DNA of 64,000 bases from positions 2,232,001 to 2,296,000 of the forward strand of contig NC_134681.1 of NCBI RefSeq assembly GCF_024713945.1, read 5' to 3'. Each line of letters begins with the position of its first letter. Positions within the stretch are counted from its first letter, which is position 1. The stretch comes from Dermatophagoides farinae (taxonomy: Eukaryota > Arthropoda > Arachnida > Sarcoptiformes > Pyroglyphidae). Made by a program: the position numbers and the translations under genes. Positions 1-12,550 of this stretch are shown here, piece after piece. The notes beneath the pieces are model-generated. The model saw only the letters and a program-made list of their open reading frames with translations. It had not been told where the DNA came from and searched no databases.

Positions 1-498
1 TCTATTTTTACTACTTACCAGTGAAAACATATTGTGAATCGGCTGAGAATGCTAAATCCCAGACCCATTTTTGATTTGGCCGTTTCAACGTTTGAAATGG
101 TGTTATCTGTTCGGTTAATGACCATTCATTTTTTTGTTTTTTCTTTACTCTACGTTCACTATTACCACCACCATTATTATTATCATCAGATTCACCGCCA
201 CCATTTTCATAATGGTCATTATCATCAATAAAATTATTATTATTGTTGTGATTTGAAAGATTCGGTAAACCATTTGTCAATTTTTCTTTTTTAAAACAAT
301 CACATGAACAACAACAATCAGAATTTTGTTGTTGATTTATCTGATTATTATTATGATTACGATGTTTACTATTACTACGACTACTTGAATTACTAAGGCT
401 ATTTGTTGCTGATATACTTCTTTTCGTCGTCATTTGTTTTCCAATATAATTTTTTTTATTATTTTCAATTTTTGGCGGTTTCACAATATCACCACTAC

Positions 499-531
<33 letters not shown>

Positions 532-2722
532 CATCGACTTCATCATCATCGTCATCATCATCTAAATCTTCATCATCATCTTCATCTTCATCGTCAGTTT
601 TCATTTCAAATGAATAATGTCCTTCTGTTTGTTGATCATCATTAGCATCAGCATCATCATCTGATTCATCATCATCAACATCATCATCATCATCATCATC
701 ATGATGACCATTATCAGGATGACCATTATCAGGATGACCATTATCATTACGATTAATTTCATCATCATATTCACAATCAAAATCACTATCGACTAGTTTT
801 AATTCTTTAATTATATTCAAAAATTCTTCATCTTCTTGTCGTTCCAATGTGAATATATCAGTAATATTACCATTATTACCATTGCCAGTACCACCATTAT
901 GTATACTGATATCTTCCAATTTATTAAATAATTCATTATAATCATTGTCCAAATATTTTGTATAAACCGATTGATATAATTGATTACCACCACCAAATTG
1001 TGAATGATGAAAATTATGATGATGATGGTGGTGGTGGTGATGATTTTGATTATGATGATAATTGTTTTGTTGTTGATATCTATAATATTGTTTCAAATCA
1101 TTCAATGATGATTGCATACTATCACCAAATATTCCATTTTTTGTTTTAATCATTGAATTATGATTATTCAATGATGTTCGTACTGGTGCTATTTAATAAA
1201 ACAAAACAAATAAATTAGTAAATAGTAAATTAGTGATATGAGACATTACACTTACAATTCAATGGATCAGTACTGGATAATCTTCCGGATCCGGCCACAG
1301 AATTTTTCTCCTTACCATTTACAACATAAAAACTTGATTGTCGCGTTGTATTTATATTTCTTCGTAAAATATTATTTAATGATCGATCTCGATAAGCACA
1401 AAGTGCACATCCATTAGCACTTAATCGACCATTATTATTATTATTATTATTATGATTATTATTGTTGTTGCTGTTGTTGTTGTTGTTGTTTACATATTTA
1501 CAACATGTATTTCGATTACTTGCATTACATGTATGATTATGACGACGACGTTTCAGATAACAACGTGGTGGTTTTTGTGGTTTAATCTTTTTCCATGGAA
1601 ATAGTCGTGCAAGAAATGGTGCACCAAGCATTGCTACAGCAGCTGGATCAAATTCCGTACCAGCACCATCATCTGTATTATGCCATAGATCTTTATAGCG
1701 GATAAATTGTTCATATGTAACGGCATTTGTTTGTGATTTAGGTTTTTGATTTGCTTTCAATTCGGATGGATCATCAATTTGAATCGTATTGGTTGAATTT
1801 ACAATAGATAAATCTGATGTACGCCAAAATTTTACTGTAGTATCAGCCGATGATGTGGCCAACAATGTTGAATCAGGTGAAAAACAACATTTTAGACCAT
1901 ATTTATCATGTGCTTGAAATATGAGTCTACGATGTAGATAGCCACTGGCAGTCATTTCACCATTTTTCTCTTCAAGCATTTCTGGTGGTAGAAAACTTGT
2001 ATTACGAAATATATAACATTTACCTAATGTATCGATGGCGGCCAATAATCTACATTCTTTATCATATGCAATATGTTGAATAAAACCATCATTAGTAACA
2101 AATAACCGTTGTAATTGATCATTCTGTAGATTCCATATCCAAATTGAACCACTTTGATCAGCTATATAGATTTCAATTTCATTTGGATGTAAAAATAATG
2201 AATTTATTGGTGTTTTTAGGCCACAATGTCTTTGACATGTTAATCTTCGGGAACGTATATCCCAAATACGTGCATAAAAATCTTCACCACCTGTATACAT
2301 GAATGTGGTGTTTGGACTGAATCCAATGCTTGAAACATTTCTTTTTATTACAGAACAAAAAAATATTCAATTTGTTTCAATGAAAAAAAAAATAAATAAA
2401 TAACTTACTTGGAAATGCCTTCAAAATTAATCAAAGGTGTACTTGCATTGGATTGAACATCATAAAGACGGATATGTTGAAAACCAGCCGATGCTAATAG
2501 TTCACGTGTAGGCGTTATAGCCAATGCATTTACATGTGAATTATCCGGATTCTGTATTGATTTATCACAAAATCCTTTATCCACATTCCACATACGAATA
2601 GTATTATCATAACCACCGGATGCTAAAATTAATTGATTAGATGGCTGATAATTCTGTTGTGCTGCTGCCTGATGTTGTTGTATCATTTGTTGATACGTAT
2701 GACGTGTATCGACTTTTTGCAT
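1..2722 (-). CDS. Lst8: Target of rapamycin complex subunit LST8 (3' end beyond window)
   Basis: WD40 beta-propeller subunit of TORC1 and TORC2 that supports the TOR kinase domain in the cytosol. Exons by splice sites and phase: 2409-2722, 1256-2340 and 19-1188, with a donor at 17-18 leading out of the window. Exon 1 gives WD-type blades (GYDNTIRMWNV, HIRLYDV); exon 2 continues with YTGGEDFYARIWD, ADQSGSIWIWN and FSPDSTLLATSSADTTVKFW. These follow vertebrate mLST8 blade by blade. After about residue 285 comes a very long insertion (to about residue 815) made of a short globular-looking part, Asn/Cys/His-rich sequence, and His, Asp/Glu and Asn tracts. The family sequence then resumes with KWVWDLAFSADSQYVFTG. 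About 856 residues are already encoded here, against about 326 for the whole human protein. Family identity is firm. Whether all of the insertion is translated is inferred from the open frame through two exons. Confidence 0.9.
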
Positions 2723-3779
2723 GATTATTAATTATAATTTTTATTGATTATTGATTGAATTTATCAATAGAAATTTGAAACCATTTCCGTTCCACTGTGA
2801 AATTTAAGCCAAAAAAAAAATTTTTTTCGAAATAAAATCTTAAAGAAAAAAAAATAATGGAAAAAAAATTTCGATTGTTTAATTCAAGAAAAACAAACTT
2901 GGAAAAAAAAGAGAGAAATAAAGAAACAAAACCAATGCGTTAGTTTCGTATATCATCGTCATCATCATCATTGTTATGGTTTTTTTTAATGTTTACTACC
3001 ACTACTACAAAAGTATTTTTTATTTTTTTTTGTATTGGTCACAATTGAAACTTAACCCTCAATACTATTCGAATGAATCACATTATGACCATATAGCCAA
3101 ATTAAAAAGCTTTGGTCACAATATTTTTTTATTTTTCAATATTTGAATTAGCCGTTCATAAAGTTTGTTACAATAATAGAAGCATTGTTTTATGCGTGAC
3201 ATGCAAAAAAAAAAAAAAATCAAATGAATGATTTGGGCTTTAGCCAAATAAATGAAAAAAAAACGACAACAACAACAACAATTTTCATGATCGTCATCAT
3301 TTCGTCATTATTATACTCTTTCGCTATTTTTTTTAGCTGCTCATTTTTGTTTCTATTAATCATCATTGAACAACAGAAAAAAAAACATCAACTTCGATAT
3401 ATTAACATTCAATCATACACCGGGTGCGTGTGTTTGTCAGTGTCTTGTGTCTGTGTGTGAGAAAAAATTGAAAAATCATCATATACAAAAAAAAAAGATA
3501 AATTGAACCGGATCATATATTCCCAGAAAATTAGAGTTTCAACCCAATTTGTTTTTTCTTTGCCCGTAAGTAGTTTTTGTTCGTTTTCGTTACATGACAT
3601 TCATTCAATTCGATTTGTTTTTCTCCACTCCAGTATCTTCAACAATCATATCATCGACGAGTGAAATAGTGTGTTGTGGTGGTACTATTGAACCTAAAAC
3701 AAGACAAAACGAGACAAAAATTTCAAATATTTTGAAACCAAAGAATCCAAAATAATAATAATAATAATATTCATCAACC
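2723..3779. promoter_or_regulatory. Head-to-head intergenic region of LST8 and BAP31
   Basis: About 1.06 kb separate the start codons of two divergently transcribed genes, so both promoters should lie here. The sequence is AT-rich with poly(A)/poly(T) runs, a (CAA)n stretch near 3270 and a degenerate GT-rich stretch at 3420-3460. I see no clear TATA box or RNA gene. The promoter role is inferred from gene orientation only. Confidence 0.45.
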
Positions 3780-4701
3780 ATGTCACTTCAATGGACATTG
3801 ATTGCAACATTTCTTTACGTGGAAATTGCATTGATTGTTTTAATGTTATTGTCGATTATTAAACCACGATTGTAAGTGTTGATTTGGATGAAATTTTTTT
3901 TTCTTTATTTTTTTTAATTTTATTTCATTCACAATAATAGTTGGCGATCATTTTTTCAATCTCGTTTTATGACCGTAGTGGCGGCACAATCAAATCTTTA
4001 TCTGGTTGCATTTATCGGTGTTTTACTCTTGTTTTTTGTTGGTAATTTTTTTTCTCGTGTTTTTTCAAATTGAATTACAAACAATTTTTTTTCGTCTATG
4101 ATTTTCTTAGAATCGGTTCGAGAATTTCATAAATATTCAAGTAAATTGAATACAAATGATCGTATGTATGTTGGATCATCGGCATTTTATGAAGATCAGA
4201 TGCGTGTATTTCGTGGTCAACGAAATTTTTACATTTCTGGTTTTGCCTTGCTCTGTGTATTCATTATAAAACGTTTAATACGATTGTTTGGTGAAATGGC
4301 ACAATTGAAAGCCGAATCAGAAGCATCCATTCGTCAGGCACGTAATGCAGCCGAATTGGCAAGCCAAACATTATCGGCTTCAACGAAAACAACAACCACA
4401 ACAAATAATGATCAACAACAGATTCCATTGGAAAAAGAAAATGCTGCATTAAAAGAAACGATTGATGAATTGGAAAAAAAATTGAAAAAAGCTCAAACCG
4501 ATCTAAAAGCAATGGAAAGACAATCGGTCAATACAAATAAAGCGTTTGATGAAATGGCTGAAAAATTGGCACGTTATGAGGTAATGATAACCAATAATGG
4601 TGATGGTCAATTCTAAAATTTAATTTTTTTTTCTTTCTCCATCCCCCCCTTCCAAAAAAAACATCACACAGGCATCGGCCGATTCACGTAAAGATAAATG
4701 A
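3780..4701 (+). CDS. B-cell receptor-associated protein 31 (BAP31)-like ER membrane protein
   Basis: ER membrane protein of the BAP29/31 family, which sorts and quality-controls membrane cargo between ER and Golgi. Four exons: 3780-3871, 3941-4041, 4111-4580 and 4672-4701, giving 230 residues. The N-terminus MSLQWTLIATFLYVEIAL is a classic BAP31 start. Three hydrophobic spans lie near residues 2-24, 43-65 and 104-122, with the family hallmark VREFHKY after the second. A charged coiled coil (ALKETIDELEKKLKKA) follows. Splicing to the last small exon gives a tail ending SRKDK, close to the dilysine-type ER retrieval signals of the family. If that last intron is kept, the protein ends 12 codons further in VMITNNGDGQF and loses the signal. 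Start and family are firm; the final exon is a prediction. Confidence 0.92.
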
Positions 4702-5647
4702 GATGAATCAAATGAATTTGAAAATTTTAATTTCCAATCTTGTAATTTGATTTGATTTTTGAAAAAAAAAATTTAAAACCAAGAATTAAAATTTCATTTC
4801 TCTCTTTTACACCCACACACACACACACACACATTTGATATACTGTTGTAATTGTAATTTACGAATTTTTCAATAATTTCGGAAATAAAAATCAAAAAAA
4901 AAAAAAAAATTTGATCGACAAACAAACAAACGTTGCTGACTTTTTAATGCATCAAAAAAAAAAAAAAAAAAAGTGACCAGATTGTCTTGTCGGTGTGTGT
5001 GTGTGTGTGTTTGTATCATGTCATCAACACACTGAGAAGAGAAAATGAACCATATGAGCCAACCCTAGCTAGCTAGATTAAAACTATAAACTACCAAAAT
5101 AGTCAAATGTTTTATAGCAGAAAAAAAGGAGGATAAAATAGCAAGTTTTAGGTGCGGCAAATGTCACCCAAACGATAAAGTTGACATATACACACATACA
5201 CACACACTTACTAGGGTTTCAGGGTGACACACACACACAGTCACAATATGTGTGTGCGTTTAGTGCCTTTTTTTCATTCAACAATTGAATTTATGATTTT
5301 CAATTTTGGATCGTTTTTTTTGTTTTGTTTTGTTTTTTTGTTGTTGTTATATTATAATATATATGGTATAATGGGAGTTAGTAGTCTGAATAAAATTCGG
5401 GACATTGTGTAAAAAAAAGGGAAATAAGTGAAGAAAAAAAAAAGCCAAAAAGTAAAATCGTCAATCAGTCAATCAAACAGCCATCGATAAACACACCGCA
5501 CACCGCACACACACACAGTGACAGAAACGATTGATTTTTTGATGATGATGATGATGACAATTGAATATTTCAATTTGTGGTGAATTCAACAAATTTTTTT
5601 ATGTTATAAAATTTTTTTTTTTCGTCATTGAATTTTCAAATTAAAAT
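4702..5647. other. Gene-free stretch upstream of the tailless-type gene
   Basis: About 950 bp holding the BAP31 3' UTR and presumably the promoter of the nuclear receptor gene. It contains (CA)n near 4811-4833, poly(A) runs near 4900 and 4955-4972, (GT)n near 4993-5011, shorter CA-rich tracts at 5190-5245 and (GAT)n near 5540-5556. No coding segment with conserved character is visible. Confidence 0.6.
4884..4889 (+). terminator. Poly(A) signal of the BAP31 gene
   Basis: AATAAA lies about 180 bp after the BAP31 stop codon and is followed by an A-rich stretch. It is the first good signal downstream. Confidence 0.5.
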
Positions 5648-8118
5648 ATGGATATCGATTCATGTTCAGATTCACGTTCAACATCACCAATTATTATTAC
5701 CGGAAATAATGGCAACCATAATAATTCATCATCATCATCATTGATATTGGCTTCGCAACAACAAAATTCAACAACATCCGGTCGGATATTGTTGAATATA
5801 CCATGTAAAGTTTGTCATGATTATTCATCCGGTAAACATTATGGTATATTCGCTTGTGATGGTTGTGCCGGTTTTTTCAAAGTAAATAAAAAAAAATTTT
5901 TTTCTTTTTCAATATGAAATGAAATGAAAAAAATTATTGAACATCATATTGATAATAAAATTTTTTCTCTTTATTTTTCATGACAACAAAGCGATCAATA
6001 CGTCGTAATCGACAATACATATGTAAAGCACGTGGTTCATCCGCAAATCGATGTCTGGTGGATAAAACACATCGTAATCAATGTCGTGCATGTCGATTGA
6101 AAAAATGTCTACGTGAAGGTATGAATAAAGATGCTGTACAAGAAGAACGTGGTCCAAGAAATTCAACATTACGACGACAAGTTGCATTGAATATGTGTGC
6201 ACAGTCATCAAGTTATGCTGCTGCGGCAGCATTAGCTGCTGCTGCTTATGCTGGCCACCATCATTCACATTCACATTCACATCCACATCATCATAATCAT
6301 CCACTTTCATCACATACAACAACATTTCCATATTCACAATCATCGTCATCATCATCAACATCGACTGCTGCTACCGTTCCTGTTGCGCAAACATTTCCGT
6401 TTCCATCAACAATTTCATCAACACCATCAACTGGATCTGCATTTGGACCACCGCTACCACCACTACCACCGCCACCAACATCATCTTCTGCTCAAAATTT
6501 TCCACTAATTCCTTATGGTCATCATCCATCAACATTAATAAATCAACATCCAATGGCAAAAACAACAATATCCGGCACATTTGATCCATACATACGATTC
6601 AGAGCCACATCGATGAATAATCAAAATTTGACTACAAATCATCATAATAATAATCATGATAATGATGATTGTCAATCACAAAATTCAAAAAATAAATTGA
6701 ATCAGAAAATTATTCCAAGATCTGATCAAGATGATGATGATGATGATGATGATGGAAATCATGGCGATTTAGATGAAAATGAAAGCAACGATGATGATAA
6801 TGGTAATGATAATAAAAAATTGAAACAACAAAAAAATCAACGTAGTAGAAAATCAATGAAAAATTCAAATAATGTAAATAAACATGAGACAAACAATATT
6901 ATTTTGGATCATCATCATGGATCATTATCATCATCGTCATCATCGTCATCGTCATCATGTTTATCATCAAGATCATCGTCATTATCACCATCATCGAAAA
7001 ATACAGAAATCGATACAGTCACCAATAATAATAACAACAACAGTACAATGATCAATAATAATTATCATCATACACCGCTATCGATTAATTCTGATCATCA
7101 TCAATATTATAATAGTATCACAAATTATTATCATCGTATTCTTTTCGATACATTAGCTGCAAATACAAATCTACGAATGGCTAAACAATCATCAACAACA
7201 GAAGAATTTTTATCATCATCATCATCATCCAATCATAATAATGGATCATCAATGATTTTACCACCACCACCACCACCACCACTGCCACCATCACAATCGT
7301 CGAATATTAATAATTTTGATCATTTCCTCTTCAATCTATATCAGAATCGTCATCATCATTCTTTATTTCATCAAAATCATTCACATCCATTTTCAATGAT
7401 TAATAATACACAACCAACAACAGAAGCAGTACCAACAACAACAACAACAACTATGGCCGCTCAAAGATCAACAATTTTACAGAATAATAATTTCCTTTAT
7501 CCACTGCCACCACCACCACTACCGCCACCACTTCCAACGCCACCACAATCATCATTACCATTAATAACATCAACAAATAATTATTTACAAAATCTATATC
7601 ATATACATCCATATACAGCTGCTTCAGTTTCTGCTGCTGCTGCTGCAGCAGCATTTACATTACCACCACCGCCACCATTATCGTTGTTACCATCAACAGC
7701 GGTTTCATTACCATCGATAACAAACACATCAACATCATCATCATTATCGATACCGGTTATATCAACATCAAAAACATCGGAAACAACAACAACAACAACA
7801 CCACCACCACCGATGATTAATCCAAAATCGATACACAAACAACAACAACAACCGGATGAGCAATTCAATAATCAAACAAATAATGATAATAATAACGGTG
7901 ATGATGATAAAACGACAACATTATTATTTCAAAATTTTCCATGGTTTACTGCGGCAGCAGCTGCCGCAGCCGCAGCAGCAGCAGCAGCGGCAGCCGCTGC
8001 GGCTACTACTACTACTACTACTACAAAAAATATCGGAAATAAATCAAAATTAGATGATTCCGGTACGACTACCACTTCTACATCGGATCATCAACGTTTA
8101 TCAATTCAAATGGAATGA
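5648..8118 (+). CDS. tll: Tailless-type (NR2E1 family) nuclear receptor without recognisable ligand-binding domain
   Basis: Orphan nuclear receptor and DNA-binding repressor expected to act in early patterning and neural progenitors. Two exons, 5648-5881 and 5992-8118, give 786 residues. The split two-zinc-finger domain spans about residues 52-118: [14 protein letters not shown], the P-box CDGCAGFFK that marks Tailless, then [12 protein letters not shown] and [16 protein letters not shown]. The C-terminal extension [19 protein letters not shown] matches Tailless/TLX almost exactly, so orthology is strong. The rest (about 640 residues) is low complexity: Ser, His, Asn, Asp and Pro runs, then about 19 alanines at residues 731-750 and a stop. 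The ligand-binding domain is missing. Only [10 protein letters not shown] just before the alanine run faintly recalls the start of helix 3. No downstream exon for that domain is visible before the next gene. Confidence 0.9.
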
Positions 8119-8186
8119 ACAAAAAAAAAATAATTTTTCTTTTGTTTTTTTTCTGTTGTAAATAATTTAGTTTTTTTTTTCAAGTA

Positions 8187-8192
8187 AATAAA
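8187..8192 (+). terminator. Poly(A) signal after the tailless-type gene
   Basis: AATAAA about 70 bp behind the stop codon at 8118. Its closeness suggests the transcript really ends here, which supports the short, ligand-domain-free reading of the gene. Confidence 0.5.
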
Positions 8193-9011
8193 AAAAATTT
8201 GAAAGTTTGTCAATTTCCATTGATTGATTGATTGATTGATCAGTATTAATAAAATATAATAATAATAATAATAATATACACCCTCTCTCGCTTTTAGTGT
8301 ATACTACGACAACAACAACAACAATACAATCGACTGATGACAATATGACAAATTGACACTTTTGGTGAATTGCAAATGAAATACAAAAGAAAGAGAGAAA
8401 GAGAAAACCTTCCAAAACAAAAATAAGTGTTTCTGGTTAGTATTTTTTTTTTTTTTTTTTTTTGAATTTTATTATCAACATTACAAACCGATCGATTATA
8501 CACACACACACACACACTGTGGCCAATGTGTCGATGAGTTGATGAATGAAAAAAAAAATTTTTTTGAAAATTAAATCCCTGCAAACTAATATTAAACCTG
8601 AGCTGTTTGTTAGCTGATGACGATGACGAACAATCAGAAACTTTTTTTTTCTCGCCCAAACAATTGCTATTACACATATAATATTGTGACAAAACAAATA
8701 ATATTATGCATATATATATATAGTTGAATGAAAAGAAAACGATTTGTTTGGAATTAATTTCCATCATCATCATCATTGCCATCAATATATAAACGAACGA
8801 TCAATAAAAAAAAATAGTCAATTCAATAATAATTGATCGAGAGAAAAAAAAAAACATTTTTCTCTGATTGAAATTCACAATACTTTTATTCATTTTGTTG
8901 ATGGTGGTGGTGGTGGTTTGTTGCATTTTGAATGAATGACACACACACACACACACTCCAGATTATGATATTTTTTTTTGTCAAAATAATAATTCCAACG
9001 ATTATTGAATC

Positions 9012-9041
9012 GTGTGTGTGTGTGTGTGTATGTGTGTGTGT
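9012..9041. repeat. (GT)n microsatellite
   Basis: About 30 bp of alternating GT with one interruption. A complementary (AC)n tract lies close by at 8939-8956, and another CA tract at 8501-8518. Confidence 0.9.
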
Positions 9042-9192
9042 ATGGGGAATTTTTTTTTTATTTATTCACACTTTCTATATAGCACAGTGTTTTTCAATTG
9101 TTATATGAAAAAAAAAGTGTGAACCAATTTGTTTCCAACAATCAGCGTTTGTTTGAAAGAAATATATAAAAAAAAAATATGTCACAAACACC

Positions 9193-9220
9193 CGATATTA
9201 ATATCGTGATATGATATCAT
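9193..9220. promoter_or_regulatory. Pair of adjacent perfect palindromes
   Basis: CGATATTAATATCG at 9193-9206 is a perfect 14-bp palindrome, and ATGATATCAT at 9211-9220 is a perfect 10-bp palindrome four bases later. The role is unknown. They could be dimeric transcription-factor sites or chance in AT-rich DNA. Confidence 0.3.
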
Positions 9221-9794
9221 CAGATACCATGAAACCATATCGCGCAAGCTTTATATATATATTTTTTTCCTGGTGAATAGGAAACAGATACTTGAAACAT
9301 ACACACAAAGATCAAAATTGCTGCTATATTATAACACGGTAACAGTAATTTTTTTTTTTTTTTTTGACACGTTTTTCAATTCTCTACATTCTGTATTCAA
9401 TTTTTTTTTTTTTTTTGGTTTTCTCATACAAACGATATACACGTTGGTTATTATATACGGATAGAATGGAATTGAAATTTTTGTCGTACAAAATCAACAA
9501 TTTCGGTCGGTTGGTCTGTCGGTTGTTTGATTGAACAAGCAAAAAAAATCCTTGAATTATAAATAGAGAACCGAATTTTTTTTTTCATTTTGTTTCGTTG
9601 ATTCACAACTATAGATTCAATTTTTTTTTTGTTTTTTTGATATACGATATCTCAATATCGAAACATATGCTTATCAATTTGTAAACATTTCATCGTTCAT
9701 AAATGATGGATCAATCAGGCTTGAGTGTGATAAAAATCAAATCAACCCCAAAGTTGGTCAGAATAATATATCCTAATCTCATCCATTTGGCAAA

Positions 9795-9815
9795 AACGAA
9801 ACGAAACGAAACGAA
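9795..9815. repeat. (CGAAA)n pentanucleotide repeat
   Basis: About four direct copies of CGAAA. A related TTTCG array occurs at 47902-47923 on the opposite strand sense. Confidence 0.8.
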
Positions 9816-10851
9816 ATAGAAATCATTCTATTTTCGACTATTAACGATGATATTAAGCATATATACGAGCCTTTTTAGTTTCAATTCATTCATCGTTTTT
9901 ACAAGTCGTGATTATTATTATTGCTGAAGAATCAAATCAACCAAAAAAGCAGAAATTAAACCTAAATATTTGAATGAATGAAAGACAAAACAAAAAATTG
10001 TTTTGTCAACTTTGCACACACATGAACACAGACACACACACACGTATGATAATGAATTGGGTTCGACAATCACAAATCATCGACCACCACCATTATTACA
10101 TCTGGTCTGTGTGTCTGTTTATGAAATCTATTGATCTGAAACGATTTAGTCCAATGATGATGATATGACTGATCCAAATGGCTTGAGGGGAAAATGGATT
10201 TCAGAAATCATCAGAGAAGTTATTTGTGTGTGTCTGTCTGTGTGTGCGTTTGGTGTCTGTTAATGGTAAAAACACCCTGGCCCATTTGGGCTACGACAAA
10301 ACAACAATCAGAACAATAGATGAAATACTATTACTGTTGTGCACATAAAAACTTGGTAGGTTGCTTTTCATCATCATCAATATTACTTTGATTTGATAAA
10401 TTGTGACAATTGACGACAATCAAACAACAACAACAACGAGAGCTTGAAATGAAATTGTTTGAATTTTTAGCATAATTATAATCCATATAACAATATGGAT
10501 ATATTGCGTTTGCCAATGTCAATGTTATCTTCGATCGTCATCATTAGTACAATTTTTTTTTCTCATTTCGATTGATAATTTTACAGTTTTTTTTCAGTCA
10601 TTTGTTAAGTGGTTTTTTTTCCTATTTTCGTTTGTTGAGATTCACAATCAAAATGATACCGAATTTTCATTATTATGATGAAAAAAAAGAATGGGACCTT
10701 TGCTGTTGTTGTCCCATCATCCATATATTGATGATGAAGATGATGATAATGATTTTGATACAAAAAAAAAAAAAAAAATAAAATACTGCGCTTGTTGTAC
10801 AAAATGTCACGCAAGCTAATGTCCTATACATTTTATCCTATATTACAAACC

Positions 10852-10877
10852 AAAAAAAAAAAAAAAAAAAAAAAAAA
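10852..10877. repeat. Poly(A) run of 26
   Basis: Uninterrupted A tract. A second run of about 25 A lies at 11318-11342. No gene body or target-site duplication that would point to retroposition was seen next to either. Confidence 0.85.
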
Positions 10878-11020
10878 TATATGTGTGGCTATCACATTAC
10901 AACGATGAGAGTCGATCGTTTTCGTTCTCTTTCTCTCTCTCTCTCGCTCTCTACATCCTATTCATGCATTTCGTATTCAAAAAAATAATGTGACGGTTAA
11001 AGTTGAACAAAATAAAAAAA

Positions 11021-11043
11021 GAGAGAGAGAGAGAGAGAGAGAG
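11021..11043. repeat. (GA)n microsatellite
   Basis: About 23 bp of GA repeat, about 80 bp downstream of a CT-rich tract at 10925-10953. Confidence 0.85.
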
Positions 11044-12550
11044 TGAAAAAAAAAGAAATTCAGTGTGAAATGTCACGCCATTTGTTTATGCATATGCAAC
11101 AAAAAAAAACCCTATAAACAGTAAAAAAAACGATAACTTGCGCGAAAAGTTTTTTCTGAACAACAACAACAACAACAACAAAAATACATTTTTTCAATTT
11201 TTTGATTTAAATTCTTAAATCCTGAACAATTTTTTTTCTCTTTTTCTCTCTCCTGGATTCATGGTATTATTTCTTTGATTTCCACGTGATTGATTCGAAC
11301 AAAATTAAAGTTTCATCAAAAAAAAAAAAAAAAAAAAAAAAATTAAAAGCAAAATGGAAAATTGAAAAAATCCATGAGAAAACAAAAAGTCAAAAGTAAA
11401 AGTTTTTGTTGTTGTTGTTGTTGTTAATCACACACACACACTGTTGACTAATTTCAGAGAGAATTCATTCAGAAAAAAAAATGAATTCAAAGAATTTATG
11501 AATGAGATGGATTTAGTAGTAGCAATAGTATGATTCTTATCTTTAACGATTTTGACTTTTTCTTCGTCAACATTCATTTTCTCATTCTGATAAATGACAA
11601 AAGAAAAAGAATGAACGAAAAAAAAATCACCTGGTAATTTGTAATTAGCATTTAAGCCATGTTGTTCGTCTTTTTGTTTTCTTTTTCTCCTTCTTCTTCT
11701 TTTACTTCATGGAACTTACTTAAAGCGTAAAAAAAAACACACATACACACAACCAGACAATGAAACAATTATGACAATTCAACTTTAAGAAAACCATTAT
11801 TATTATTATGAAGAAGAAGATCTCAAATGGGATCACACAGTGGTCTATAGTGGTAAATTTACAATGGACTAATCAAGTATTGTATGTTGTTATTGATTTT
11901 AACAATATATAGTATAGTACTGTATATACACAGAGCTGATTAGCTGAAAAAATTTTCAAAAATGAAAATTATCTTTTTTCATTGAATAGATAAATAAATA
12001 AATATAAAATGAGATTGAGAAGAGATTATGCAACCTATTTAAAGGATTTTCAAACAACAAAAAAAAATCAAATTCAAGTATGATTGAAAATTGAACGAAA
12101 AAAAAAATAAAGTTAAAAAATGCAAATGAGAAAGAAAAAAAATTTTTTTTTTTTCAATAAAATCCGATTGAGAACTCAAATTCAGCATTCAGATAAATGA
12201 TAAATGGTGACATACGGAACGTTTTCGTCTAATGGATCATATATAGAAAAAAAATGAACAGTAGTTTTTTTTTTTGACAAGGTAGTGGTGGTCAAATTAC
12301 AAAAAAAATGATGATGATGATGATGAAATGAAGAATAAAAGCAATTTTGGCTCTATAGATTCCTGGACAATAATCATTGAGCCGAATATTTTTTCGTTGT
12401 TGTTGTTATCATTTCCGAGAAAAAAATTGTTTCAGTTATTGTGTTTGATTTTTTTTCAGAACAAAAAAAAACCTGAGAAATAATAAAGATTGAAATGATT
12501 GATAAGTGAGTAAGTAAAAAAAAAATCATTGTCGTCATCGTCGTCTTACG

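Noticed and set aside
10050-10080. GGTTCGA-like sequence as a tRNA B box
   Set aside because: No matching A box, acceptor stem or cloverleaf folding around it; no tRNA gene was supported anywhere in the window.
10852-11342. Two long poly(A) runs as tails of SINE-like insertions
   Set aside because: No promoter boxes, no shared body and no target-site duplication next to them; poly(A) runs of similar kind occur throughout.
11387-11393. Single AAGTCAA Tailless-type site
   Set aside because: One heptamer in A-rich DNA is expected by chance; only the triple cluster at 13364-13394 was kept.
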